Below, one piece after another: positions 8,197 through 15,536 of a stretch of 28,540 nucleotides of DNA. The DNA lies in contig UQXC01000027.1 in NCBI GenBank assembly GCA_900544995.1, positions 1-28,540 of the forward strand, read 5' to 3'. The notes under the pieces are model-generated. The model did no database searches and was not told the origin of the DNA. It was given only the letters and a program-made list of their open reading frames with translations. The DNA is from an uncultured Collinsella sp. (GTDB taxonomy: Bacteria; Actinomycetota; Coriobacteriia; Coriobacteriales; Coriobacteriaceae). The position numbers were made by a program, and so were the translations under genes. Numbering within the stretch: position 1 is the stretch's first letter; every line of letters starts with the position of its first letter.

Positions 8197-9420
8197 ATGG
8201 CAAACAAGAAAAAGAACTCCGAGGCCGCGCCGACGCCCGAGCAGCAGGCCCGCGCTGCCTCCAGCTCTCGTAAGAAGCAGCGCAAGACGTACGTGTCTAA
8301 GACCGTCAAGATTGTCCTGGTGGTTATCGGCGTGCTGGCAATGCTGCTTTCCGTCTCGGCCATGGCGTGCTCCGGTCTGATGTCGCAGACCGAAAGTGCC
8401 AGCTCGGGCTATAAGCTCACTGGTGGCGTGGCTGCCACCATCAATGGCACCAACCTCACCGAGGACACCGTGACCAAGCAAATCATGAGCATGCGTACGT
8501 CCTACGGCTACACCAAGGACAAGGACTGGGCGCAGTATCTGGTCGACAACGATCTCACGCCCAAGAAGTACCGCAAGCAGCTCGTCGATTCCTACACGCA
8601 GCAGATTCTGCTTCAGCAGGCGCAGAAGGAAAACGGCGTGACGGTGTCGGACGAGGAGGTCGAGAAGGCATGGAAGGACGCGTGCAAGAGCGCGGGCGGT
8701 GCCAAGACCTTTAAGAAGACCCTTAAGACCTACGGCTATACCGAGGACACCTACAAGGACTCGCTCAAGGAGAGCTTGGCACAGCAAAAGCTCAAGGATG
8801 CCGTGGCACCCACCAGCAAGCCCAAGGACAGCGAGATTGTTGATTACATCAACGAAAACCTGTCCAGCTACAACGACGCCCGCCGCTCGTCGAACATCCT
8901 GATCAAGGTTGATTCCGGCGCTTCCGATGAGGACAAGGCTGCTGCCAAGGCCAAGGCGCAGGAGTGCCTGGACAAGATCAACTCCGGTGAGCTGAGCTTT
9001 GAGGACGCCGTTGAGCAGTACTCCGAGGACACCGGTTCCAAGGAGAAGAAGGGCGATGTGGGCTGGGATAAGCTCACCACTTTCGTCGACAGCTACCAGA
9101 CGGCGCTCGAGGGACTCAACAAGGGCGATGTGAGCGACGTCGTCGAGTCGACGTACGGTTACCACATCATCAAGTGCACCGACTACTTCCATGTCGATAA
9201 TCAGGTCGATGACATCAACCAGGTGCCCAAGGCCATCAAGAAGTATGTCTCCAACGTGGTGAAGACGCAGGCGGCCAGCACCGCGTACAGCGGGTGGCTG
9301 GAGCAGTACAAGAAGAATGCCGACATCACCGTTAATCCCATGCCCAAAGACGTGCCATACAACGTCAGCCTGAAGGGCGTTACCAAGAGCTCGACCGACG
9401 ATTCGTCGACGACTGAGTAA
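8197..9420 (+). CDS. Membrane-anchored peptidylprolyl isomerase (PrsA/SurA-like parvulin)
   Basis: The 407-residue protein assists folding of exported proteins outside the membrane. A basic N-terminus (residues 1-36, rich in K and R) is followed by one hydrophobic segment at about 37-58 that probably remains as an anchor; a Cys in SAMACSGL could be a poor lipobox. A SurA-N-like helical region (about 75-220) follows. The parvulin domain is at about 225-335: SSNILIKV, then SGELSFEDAVEQYSED, KKGDVGWDKL, and GDVSDVVESTYGYHIIKCTDY. The tail ends in a Ser/Thr-rich stretch without a sorting signal. The ATG follows GCGAAAGGCC. The surface proteins at 15.5-19.3 kb are plausible clients, but that is inference. 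Confidence 0.88.
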   Translation: MANKKKNSEAAPTPEQQARAASSSRKKQRKTYVSKTVKIVLVVIGVLAMLLSVSAMACSGLMSQTESASSGYKLTGGVAATINGTNLTEDTVTKQIMSMRTSYGYTKDKDWAQYLVDNDLTPKKYRKQLVDSYTQQILLQQAQKENGVTVSDEEVEKAWKDACKSAGGAKTFKKTLKTYGYTEDTYKDSLKESLAQQKLKDAVAPTSKPKDSEIVDYINENLSSYNDARRSSNILIKVDSGASDEDKAAAKAKAQECLDKINSGELSFEDAVEQYSEDTGSKEKKGDVGWDKLTTFVDSYQTALEGLNKGDVSDVVESTYGYHIIKCTDYFHVDNQVDDINQVPKAIKKYVSNVVKTQAASTAYSGWLEQYKKNADITVNPMPKDVPYNVSLKGVTKSSTDDSSTTE

Positions 9421-9423
9421 TCA

Positions 9424-9450
9424 TGGGGCGGTGCTCGCACGAGTGCCGCC
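9424..9450 (+). repeat. Stable hairpin between foldase and yqeY genes
   Basis: GGGCGGTGCTC pairs with GAGTGCCGCCC (11 bp with two wobble pairs, loop GCAC) only a few bases after the foldase stop. No U-run follows, so it may be an RNA processing or partial termination hairpin rather than a full terminator. Confidence 0.6.
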
Positions 9451-9474
9451 CACGCTATTAGAGAGGATTTGCAG

Positions 9475-9918
9475 ATGACCAACGAAGAGCTGCAGAAGGA
9501 AATGATTGCGGCCATGAAGGCCAAGGACAAGGTTCGCCTGTCCATCATTCGCCAGGTTAAGGCCGAAGTGAAGAATATCGAGGTCAACGAGCGCCGCGAT
9601 GTGACCGAGGAAGACGTCAACAGCATGATCAAGCGTCTGATCAAGCAGACGAGCGAGACGCTGGAGATGTCCATCAAGGCCGGTACCGACCAGGAGCGTA
9701 CCGACAACCTGACCGAGCAGGTCAAGATTCTGGAGAGCCTGCTGCCCGCGCAGGTTTCGGGCGAGGAGCTCGAGGCCCTGATCGAGCAGGTTATCGCCGA
9801 GCTGGGCGCTACTTCCAAGAAGCAGATGGGCCAGGTCATGGGTGCACTCGGCAAGGTCACCGGCGGCAACTTCGATAAGCCTGCGGCTGCCAAGATTGTT
9901 GGCGCAAAGCTTGCGTAA
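9475..9918 (+). CDS. GatB/YqeY domain protein
   Basis: The 147-residue protein is a stand-alone YqeY domain, related to the C-terminal tail domain of the tRNA amidotransferase subunit GatB. Family features are the N-terminal helix EELQKEMIAAMKAKDKVRLSIIRQVKAEVKN, the central KRLIKQTSETLEMSIKAGTDQERTDNL-EQVKILESLLPAQVS, and the C-terminal QMGQVMGALGKVTGGNFDKPAAAKIV. Full-length for the family. A role in tRNA-dependent amidation is suggested by homology but is not proven for free-standing members. ATG 9475 is favoured over a TTG at 9469 since GAGAGGA lies 7 nt upstream. It is 54 bp after the foldase gene and is followed by a strong terminator. Confidence 0.92.
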   Translation: MTNEELQKEMIAAMKAKDKVRLSIIRQVKAEVKNIEVNERRDVTEEDVNSMIKRLIKQTSETLEMSIKAGTDQERTDNLTEQVKILESLLPAQVSGEELEALIEQVIAELGATSKKQMGQVMGALGKVTGGNFDKPAAAKIVGAKLA

Positions 9919-9948
9919 GGGCCGAGCGGTACATAGTTGATGTTGAGG

Positions 9949-9980
9949 GGGGCGTGGCCGTCATGGTCGCGCCCCTTTTT
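9949..9980 (+). terminator. Rho-independent terminator after yqeY
   Basis: An 11-bp stem (9949-9959 with 9965-9975, wobbles at two positions, loop GTCAT) is followed by five T. Confidence 0.85.
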
Positions 9981-9991
9981 GCTGGGCTGGG

Positions 9992-10062
9992 CACTCATTG
10001 GGGACAGACTTAAATGAGTGCCCAATGAGCAGATACTCATTTAAGTCTGTCCCCAATGAGTG
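9992..10062. repeat. 28-bp perfect inverted repeat with GGGGACAG core
   Basis: Bases 9992-10019 are the exact reverse complement of 10035-10062, separated by 15 nt. Each arm holds CATTGGGGACAGACTTAAAT or its inverse. The loop itself repeats CCCAATGAG. It lies between the yqeY terminator and the amino acid transporter promoter region. Confidence 0.95.
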
Positions 10063-10125
10063 GGTGGAAGGTTGCGTGTTCTTTACGGGAATGTAGTGTG
10101 GGCTGCGGAAATGTGGTTCTTTCCG

Positions 10126-10131
10126 TACAAT
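10126..10131 (+). promoter_or_regulatory. Possible -10 box of the amino acid ABC transporter operon
   Basis: TACAAT lies 35 bp before the ATG of the ATPase gene. No good -35 hexamer is present at the usual distance. Confidence 0.3.
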
Positions 10132-10166
10132 AGTTCAACTCGTGTAAACGCAGGGAAGGGACATTC

Positions 10167-10898
10167 ATGGCAGACATGATCGAGATCAAGCATCTCAACA
10201 AGTACTTTGGCGACCTGCATGTGCTCAAAGATATCAATCTCACCGTCGAGCGTGGCGAGAAGCTCGTAATGATCGGGCCTTCCGGTTCGGGTAAGTCGAC
10301 GCTCATCCGTTGCGTCGATTATCTGGAGGAGCCCACGTCGGGCGAGGTCGTCATCGACGGTACGCCGCTCACAAAAAAGAATCACCTGGAGATGGCTCGC
10401 AAGTATAGTTCCATGGTGTTTCAGCAGTTCAACCTGTATCCCAACATGACGGTGCTGGGCAACCTGACGCTCGCGCCCATCAAGCTGCAAAAGAAGAGCA
10501 AGGAGGAGGCGACCGAGATCGCCATCGCTGCGCTCAAGCGCGTCGGCATGGCGCATAAGGCCGGCGAGTATCCGCAGAATCTCTCGGGTGGTCAGCAGCA
10601 GCGCATCGCCATCGCCCGTGCCCTGTGCACCAAGCAGCCCATCATCCTGTTTGACGAGCCGACCTCGGCGCTCGACCCCGAGATGGTCCAGGAGGTTCTG
10701 GACGTTATGATTGAGCTCGCGCAGGAGGATATCACCATGATCTGCGTGACGCATGAGATGGGCTTTGCGCGCCAGGTGGCCGACCGCGTCATCTTTATGG
10801 AGGACGGCCGCGTTCTGGAGGAGGGCACGCCCGAGCACTTCTTCGATAACCCCGAGAACCCGCGTTGCCGCGAGTTCCTGTCCAAGATTCTGCACTAG
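10167..10898 (+). CDS. Polar amino acid ABC transporter ATP-binding protein (GlnQ family)
   Basis: The 243-residue ATPase powers amino acid uptake at the inner face of the membrane. Walker A is GPSGSGKS at residues 37-44. The Q-loop is MVFQQFNLYPNMTVLGN, the ABC signature LSGGQQQR, Walker B ILFDEPTSALDPE and the switch His is in CVTHEMGFARQVADRV. The Q-loop FQQFNLYPNMT and THEMGFA are typical of the GlnQ/HisP/ArtP branch. AGGGAAGGG precedes the ATG. It is the first gene of a four-gene importer operon: ATPase, binding lipoprotein, permease, permease. The lipoprotein start follows its stop by 8 bp. Confidence 0.95.
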   Translation: MADMIEIKHLNKYFGDLHVLKDINLTVERGEKLVMIGPSGSGKSTLIRCVDYLEEPTSGEVVIDGTPLTKKNHLEMARKYSSMVFQQFNLYPNMTVLGNLTLAPIKLQKKSKEEATEIAIAALKRVGMAHKAGEYPQNLSGGQQQRIAIARALCTKQPIILFDEPTSALDPEMVQEVLDVMIELAQEDITMICVTHEMGFARQVADRVIFMEDGRVLEEGTPEHFFDNPENPRCREFLSKILH

Positions 10899-10906
10899 GC
10901 GCGGTG

Positions 10907-11782
10907 ATGGACATGACGGATATGACGAGGGCGGCCGTGTCGCGCCGTCACTTTTTGCAGCTGGCTGGCGCCGGTATGCTTGCGCTGACGGGGACCGCGC
11001 TTGCCGGTTGCGGCAACTCCACCAGCGGCGAGGGCTCTGACAAGGGGTCTAAGCTTGCGGCCATTAAGTCGCGTGGCCATCTGAATGCCGGCGTTAAGAA
11101 GGATGTTCCCGGTTACGGCTATTACGACACCGCCAAGGGCCGCTTTGAGGGCATGGAAGTCGATTTGTGCTACCAGATCGCCGCTGCCGTCTTTGGCGTG
11201 AGCTACAAGGAGGCCCGTGCCCAGGAGCTTGTCGAGTTTACCGACGTAACGCCCAAGACGCGCGGCCCGCTGATCGATAACGGCCAACTTGACGTGGTCG
11301 CGGCGACCTACACCATCACCGACGAGCGCAAGAAGAGCTGGGATTTCTCGACGCCGTACCGCACCGACTACGTGGGACTTATGGTCAAGAAGCGTTCGGG
11401 CTTTACCTCGATTGAGGACCTGGACGGCAAGGTCATTGGCGTGAGCCAGGGTGCCACCACGCAGGGCCTGATCGAGCAGATGATCAAGGACAACGGCTTT
11501 AGCTGCAAGCCCGAGTTTAGGGCCTTTAGCGGCTACCCCATCATCAAAAGCTCGCTCGACGCCGGCAATATCGACGTCTTTGCCATGGACCGCTCCACGC
11601 TGGCCGGTTACATGAACGAGACCGTTGAGCTGCTGCAGCCCGAGGTCAAGTTTGGCGAGCAGGGCTACGGCGTGGCGACCAAGAAGGGCTGCGACCTTTC
11701 GGCCGTGGTCGATCAGGTGATTTGCGATCGCCTGGCCGACGGCTGGCTCGACCAAGAGGTCAAGACCTGGGGTCTTGTATAG
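10907..11782 (+). CDS. Amino acid ABC transporter substrate-binding lipoprotein with Tat-type signal
   Basis: The 291-residue protein captures an amino acid outside the cell and delivers it to the permeases. The N-terminus has a twin-arginine motif SRRHFLQ (residues 12-18), a hydrophobic stretch and a lipobox LAGC with Cys35, so it is probably a Tat-exported lipoprotein. The mature part fits the family 3 binding proteins: GHLNAGVKKDVPGYGY, FEGMEVDLCYQIAAAVFG, DVVAATYTITDERKKSWDFSTPY, and VIGVSQGATTQ. The start is uncertain: ATGs at 10907, 10913 and 10922 and GTG at 10904 are all in frame, with no good ribosome site, which suggests translational coupling to the ATPase gene 8 bp upstream. The amino acid transported cannot be named from sequence. 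Confidence 0.92.
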   Translation: MDMTDMTRAAVSRRHFLQLAGAGMLALTGTALAGCGNSTSGEGSDKGSKLAAIKSRGHLNAGVKKDVPGYGYYDTAKGRFEGMEVDLCYQIAAAVFGVSYKEARAQELVEFTDVTPKTRGPLIDNGQLDVVAATYTITDERKKSWDFSTPYRTDYVGLMVKKRSGFTSIEDLDGKVIGVSQGATTQGLIEQMIKDNGFSCKPEFRAFSGYPIIKSSLDAGNIDVFAMDRSTLAGYMNETVELLQPEVKFGEQGYGVATKKGCDLSAVVDQVICDRLADGWLDQEVKTWGLV

Positions 11783-11807
11783 GCGCATCGTCCAAGGAAG
11801 GAATCAA

Positions 11808-12554
11808 ATGCTCGAAGGATTATTTGACGCCGACCGTTGGTCGACGACATTTCAAAACATGGGGCCCTTCTGGGAGGGCTTTGGCGTGACGCTACAGGTG
11901 GTCGTTGCCGGTCTGCTGCTGTCGCTGGTGCTGGGCACACTGCTGGGCGTGTTCTCTACCACTCGTTCGCGCGTGCTGCGCGCCATAAGCCGCGTGTACG
12001 TGGAGTTTTACCAGAACACCCCGTTGCCCGTACAGGTGCTCTTTATGTACATGGCCGGTCCGCAGTTTTTGCAGGCCATAACCGGTGCCGACCAGCCGGT
12101 GCGCATCGCGCCGTTCGTGCTGGGCTTCTTGGGTGTGGGCCTGTATCACGCGGCCTACATTTCGGAGGTCATCCGCACCGGTATCGAGGCGGTTCCGCGC
12201 GGTCAGATGGAGGCGGCCCAGAGCCAAGGCTTCACCCGCGCGCAGGCATACTGGTACATCGTACTGCCCCAGACGTTCAAGATCATTCTGCCGCCGCTGT
12301 GTAACCAGGCACTCAACCTGGTCAAGAACACGTCGGTGCTGGCGCTTGTGGCCGGCGGCGACCTTATGTACCGTTCCGACAACTTTGTGAGTCTGTACGG
12401 TTACCTGCAGGGATACATCGTCTGCTGCCTTATGTACTTCATCATCTGCTTTCCGCTCGCCATGCTGGTGCAGTGGCTCGAGCGCCGCTCCAAGGAGCGT
12501 CCGCGCGGCGTGAGCCTGGCCGAGCTGGGGCTCGACAACGTAGAGGAGGCCTAG
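11808..12554 (+). CDS. Amino acid ABC transporter permease (first)
   Basis: The 248-residue integral membrane protein is a HisM/GlnP-type permease. It has several hydrophobic helices; the first is at about residues 22-44 (TLQVVVAGLLLSLVLGTLLGVFS). The family sequence YVEFYQNTPLPVQVLFMY follows, and the cytoplasmic EAA loop that docks on the ATPase is MEAAQSQGFTRAQAYWYIVLPQ. Its end is a charged tail. ATG 11808 is chosen because AAGGAAGG lies 6 nt upstream; an upstream in-frame start would overlap the lipoprotein gene without a ribosome site. The second permease starts 3 bp after its stop, so the two are co-translated and presumably form a heterodimer. Confidence 0.94.
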   Translation: MLEGLFDADRWSTTFQNMGPFWEGFGVTLQVVVAGLLLSLVLGTLLGVFSTTRSRVLRAISRVYVEFYQNTPLPVQVLFMYMAGPQFLQAITGADQPVRIAPFVLGFLGVGLYHAAYISEVIRTGIEAVPRGQMEAAQSQGFTRAQAYWYIVLPQTFKIILPPLCNQALNLVKNTSVLALVAGGDLMYRSDNFVSLYGYLQGYIVCCLMYFIICFPLAMLVQWLERRSKERPRGVSLAELGLDNVEEA

Positions 12555-12557
12555 CGC

Positions 12558-13196
12558 ATGGAAATCTTCAACGCGACCAACCTGCTCTACATTTGGGGCG
12601 GCTTTGTTAAGACGATCGAGATCTCGGCGCTGTCGATCTTTTTCTCGCTCATCTTTGGCACGGTGCTGGCGCTCGTTAAAAGCTACGCGCCCCGCCCGTT
12701 CCGTATTTTGGTGAGCGCCTATATCGAGTTGTTCCGCTGCACGCCGAACCTGCTGTGGATCCTGTTTATCTACTTTACGGTGCAGGGTTTGGACATTGTG
12801 ATTTCGACCATCGCCTTTACGCTGTTTACCAGCGCCGTTATGGCCGAGATTGTGCGCGGAGGCCTCAACTCGATTCCGCGCGGCCAGTTTGAGGCAGCGC
12901 AGAGCCAGGGTTTTGGCTTCTTTGCCACCATGCGCTACATCATTCTGCCGCAGACGTTTAAGACGATCATTCCGGCGCTGTTTAGCCAGTGCACGACCGT
13001 CATCAAGGACAGCTCGTATCTTTCGGGCATTAACGTGGCCGAGCTCATGTACACGGCAAACGTCGTGATGGCCCACGCAATCGACCTGTCGCAGGTGCTT
13101 ATGCTCTACGGCCTGGTGTTTGCGATGTACTTTGTGCTCAACTTTGGTATTTCGCTGCTGGTGAGGGCATATCAGAGGCGAATGGTGGCAGCGTAG
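12558..13196 (+). CDS. Amino acid ABC transporter permease (second)
   Basis: The 212-residue permease is a paralogue of the gene just upstream. It shows YIELFRCTPNLLWILFIYF, matching the family YxExFRxTP signature, and an EAA loop FEAAQSQGFGFFATMRYIILPQ. The membrane helices agree with a short five-helix HisQ-type subunit. It is the last gene of the importer proper. A GGGACAG-type palindrome starts two bases after its stop and could tune expression of the following gene, which lies only 48 bp away. Confidence 0.94.
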   Translation: MEIFNATNLLYIWGGFVKTIEISALSIFFSLIFGTVLALVKSYAPRPFRILVSAYIELFRCTPNLLWILFIYFTVQGLDIVISTIAFTLFTSAVMAEIVRGGLNSIPRGQFEAAQSQGFGFFATMRYIILPQTFKTIIPALFSQCTTVIKDSSYLSGINVAELMYTANVVMAHAIDLSQVLMLYGLVFAMYFVLNFGISLLVRAYQRRMVAA

Positions 13197-13197
13197 A

Positions 13198-13228
13198 ATG
13201 TGGCAAAGGGACAGCCCCTTTGTCACAT
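13198..13228. repeat. GGGACAG-type palindrome after the second permease
   Basis: ATGTGGCAAAGGG (13198-13210) pairs with CCCTTTGTCACAT (13216-13228) over 13 bp with one wobble and a 5-nt loop. It lies between the permease stop and the ribosome site of the next gene and has no U-tail. Confidence 0.85.
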
Positions 13229-13244
13229 AGAGAAAGGAATCGCG

Positions 13245-13868
13245 ATGAGCGATCTGGAGAATAAGAAGAGTCCTGTGGTCATTACCATCGCGCGTGACTT
13301 TGGCGCCGAGGGCCACGAGATTGGTCGCATGCTTGCCGACGAGTTGGGGATTCCGCTGTACGATAACGAGCTGCTGGTGCGTGCATCACTGCGCGCGGGC
13401 GAGTCGCTCGACAAGATGGCCGCCTACGACGAGCGCCTGGCCGTGGAGAATATGGCGTTTCTGCCCGACCGCTACGATGCGCGTTCGTACTCGGACAAGC
13501 TGTTCCAAAAGATGAGCCAGGTGATTTTGGATCTGGGCGAGACTGAGAGCTGCATTATCGAAGGCCGTCTGTCCGATTACCTGCTGCGTAACAACCCCAA
13601 CCACATTGCCGTGTTGGTGACCGCACCCTTTGAGGACCGCGTCGAGATCGTGCGCAAGAAGCGTGGCCTTAATAAAAAGAAAGGCGCCAAGCTGGTCAAG
13701 CAGCAGCAGAAGGCGCGCGAGGCGTTCTATAAGCGCTATAGCGCCGGCAAGTGGAAGATGACGAGCGGTAAAGACATCGTCGTCAACCGCGCCAAGCTGG
13801 GCCGCGAAGGCTGCAAGGACGTCATCGCCGCAGCCTACCGCTACAAGGTGGCCCAACTCGAAGGCTAG
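13245..13868 (+). CDS. Cytidylate-kinase-like family protein
   Basis: The 207-residue protein belongs to the cytidylate-kinase-like group. It begins VVITIARDFGAEGHEIGRMLADELGIPLYDNELL, the modified P-loop and YD motif of that group. Later parts are IIEGRLSDYLLRNNPNHIAVLVTAPFEDRVEIV and a lysine-rich LID-like stretch (KKRGLNKKKGAKLVKQQQKAREAFYKRY). It ends with KDIVVNRAKLGREGCKDVI. A nucleotide kinase activity is inferred from the fold; the true substrate is unknown in these actinobacterial members. ATG 13245 has AGAAAGGA 6 nt upstream; the frame is open back to 13200 but through the hairpin. It may be read through from the transporter operon. A strong terminator follows. Confidence 0.82.
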   Translation: MSDLENKKSPVVITIARDFGAEGHEIGRMLADELGIPLYDNELLVRASLRAGESLDKMAAYDERLAVENMAFLPDRYDARSYSDKLFQKMSQVILDLGETESCIIEGRLSDYLLRNNPNHIAVLVTAPFEDRVEIVRKKRGLNKKKGAKLVKQQQKAREAFYKRYSAGKWKMTSGKDIVVNRAKLGREGCKDVIAAAYRYKVAQLEG

Positions 13869-13873
13869 ACTCC

Positions 13874-13914
13874 AAAACCACCACAAAGGGGACAGGCACC
13901 TTTGTGGTGGTTTT
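13874..13914. terminator. Bidirectional terminator made of a GGGGACAGG palindrome
   Basis: Bases 13874-13889 (AAAACCACCACAAAGG) are the exact inverse of 13899-13914, giving a 16-bp stem; the loop contains GGACAGGCA. A-rich and T-rich ends flank it on both sides (TTTTTGTTTT on plus). It sits between convergent genes. Related copies lie at 17239-17290 and 19694-19728. Confidence 0.9.
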
Positions 13915-13918
13915 TGTT

Positions 13919-15322
13919 TTAGGCCGAGGGGAAGGCTTTGGTGAGGCCGGCGCGCGTTTGCGTGTCGGTCTTTTGGTAGATGGAGCTCAGGTGGCGCTGG
14001 ACCATGCGCATCGAGATGCCCAGCTCTTCGGCAACCTGTTTGAGCGGGCGCTCGTCTTGGGTGACGGCGATGAGCACGTCGGCTTCGCGCGGAGTGAGGC
14101 TGTGGCTATCGATGAAGGCTTGGCGCTGCTCTTCGAGGTTCGGTGCAGCGAGCGCTTCCTCGGCGAGTTGCTGATGTTCGCGCTCCTGCTCGGTTTGGGG
14201 GAGGCGGAACAGGCCGGCGGCTACAAAGGCCACGCCGGCGGCGACGAGCAGCACGAGCGCGACAATCATGATGAGGGCGATGTTGCCCGAGGTCACGAGC
14301 GCAAGCGAGACGCCCGACGTGGTGAACGCGCACACATTGTTAGCGGCGCGCCCCATGCCGGCCCAAAGTGCGGATGCGTGCATGCGCGGTGCCAGCTGCG
14401 TAAACGTGGCGGTGAAGAATGTGACGAAAAAGCCCGAGCTCAGGTAAAAGACGATCAGGCCCAGGTTGGGGTCGGCTCCGGCCTCTACTGCCAAGATGGA
14501 GATGGTAGAGAGCGCCGCAACGCCAAACATAACAAGGCCCATGTAGCGGCGCTCGGCAAGGTCAAAGACGATGCCGGCAAGCAGGCCGCTCGCTGCTAAA
14601 AAGAGGCGCGGCCAGGTCTGTACGGCGATGGTGCCGTGGGCGTTGGAGAACGTGACCACGTTGTCGAGCGTGGAAAAAAGACAGGCGAGAATCATGACGA
14701 GCGCGATGCTCCAACACGCTTGCTTGGCGAGGGCGTGCGAGGGCTCGGCAAAAGGGCTGATGGTGGAGCTGGAGCTCTCGTCCGCCTCTTGGGGCGCGGC
14801 GCTGAGGGCGGAGATGACGATCGTTGCCACGCCTAGAATGATGAGCTCGACGATGCCGCCGCAATCGAGTAAGTTGACCGCGAATTGCATCAGGATGCCA
14901 GCGGCATAGGCTGCTCCCGCGCCGGTGGCGAGCTTGGGATCGTCCTGGAAGGTCATCGCGAAGGTGTGGTGAGCCGCGGCACCCAGCAGGCCGAGCCCAA
15001 GGAAAGCCACGCAGCCCAGGATCTCGAGCGCAAGCGGGCCGGTGGGTGACTGAATTTGGGTCAATCCCAAGATGGCGATGGGGACGGCGGCGCTGATGGC
15101 TGCCTGGGGCTGGCCTTTGCGCTGTGCGAAAGCGAGTAGCGGCGCATATCCGATAAAGCCGATCACGCTGGCGCCCAGGATAAGACCCTGCGCAATCACG
15201 ACGCGCTCGGCGCCGGCGAGCAGCCCGACATTGATGTCGAAGCGAAACTCGGCGGCAAGAAAGGCGAAGGTGAAGAGCGCGAGTGCCAAAAGCGCGTTGA
15301 TTTTAGGCTTGCTCAGGTTCAA
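13919..15322 (-). CDS. MFS-like membrane transcriptional regulator with LuxR-type HTH
   Basis: The protein of about 467 residues has roughly twelve hydrophobic helices over residues 8-390, resembling a major facilitator fold. After a charged linker (QEREHQQLAEEALAAPNLEEQR) comes a C-terminal LuxR-type helix-turn-helix: SLTPREADVLIAVTQ, then LKQVAEELGISMRMVQRHLSSIYQKT. This architecture is strongly expanded in Coriobacteriia. It probably senses a small molecule or membrane state and binds DNA while anchored; no ligand is known from the sequence. The best start is a TTG at 15322 with AAGGA 6 nt before it; the frame continues to an ATG at 15457 but that part is Arg/Pro-rich and has no hydrophobic character. 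It is divergent from the surface-protein gene at 15537, which makes that gene a candidate target. Confidence 0.85.
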   Translation of the reverse strand: MNLSKPKINALLALALFTFAFLAAEFRFDINVGLLAGAERVVIAQGLILGASVIGFIGYAPLLAFAQRKGQPQAAISAAVPIAILGLTQIQSPTGPLALEILGCVAFLGLGLLGAAAHHTFAMTFQDDPKLATGAGAAYAAGILMQFAVNLLDCGGIVELIILGVATIVISALSAAPQEADESSSSTISPFAEPSHALAKQACWSIALVMILACLFSTLDNVVTFSNAHGTIAVQTWPRLFLAASGLLAGIVFDLAERRYMGLVMFGVAALSTISILAVEAGADPNLGLIVFYLSSGFFVTFFTATFTQLAPRMHASALWAGMGRAANNVCAFTTSGVSLALVTSGNIALIMIVALVLLVAAGVAFVAAGLFRLPQTEQEREHQQLAEEALAAPNLEEQRQAFIDSHSLTPREADVLIAVTQDERPLKQVAEELGISMRMVQRHLSSIYQKTDTQTRAGLTKAFPSA

Positions 15323-15491
15323 GAACGGTCCTTTGGGTGGACGGAATGGTCGTGCCCTCGATTGTAGACCAGGACGGTAGGGGTGGGCCTTTCGAAAGAC
15401 GGGGCGCGCTTGGCAGTCGCGTGCTCGTTGCCTTTCGCACTGGCAGATGGTCCGCATGCGAATTTGTGTCCTGGGATCCGGATAACTTTTC

Positions 15492-15509
15492 GTAACATGG
15501 TGTTACAGA
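15492..15509. promoter_or_regulatory. Palindrome GTAACA-TGG-TGTTAC upstream of the first surface-protein gene
   Basis: A perfect 6-bp inverted repeat with a 3-bp centre lies about 30 bp before the ATG at 15537. Its right half reads TGTTACAGA, identical to nine bases of the half-sites of the array at 19374-19671. It could be an operator or the base of a leader hairpin; which is not decidable here. Confidence 0.4.
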
Positions 15510-15536
15510 AGCACCCCTTACGACAAGGAGGCTCAC

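Noticed and set aside
11892..13316. 474-codon open frame on the minus strand
   Set aside because: It covers two clear permease genes on the plus strand and is rich in His, Gln and Arg, a typical shadow.
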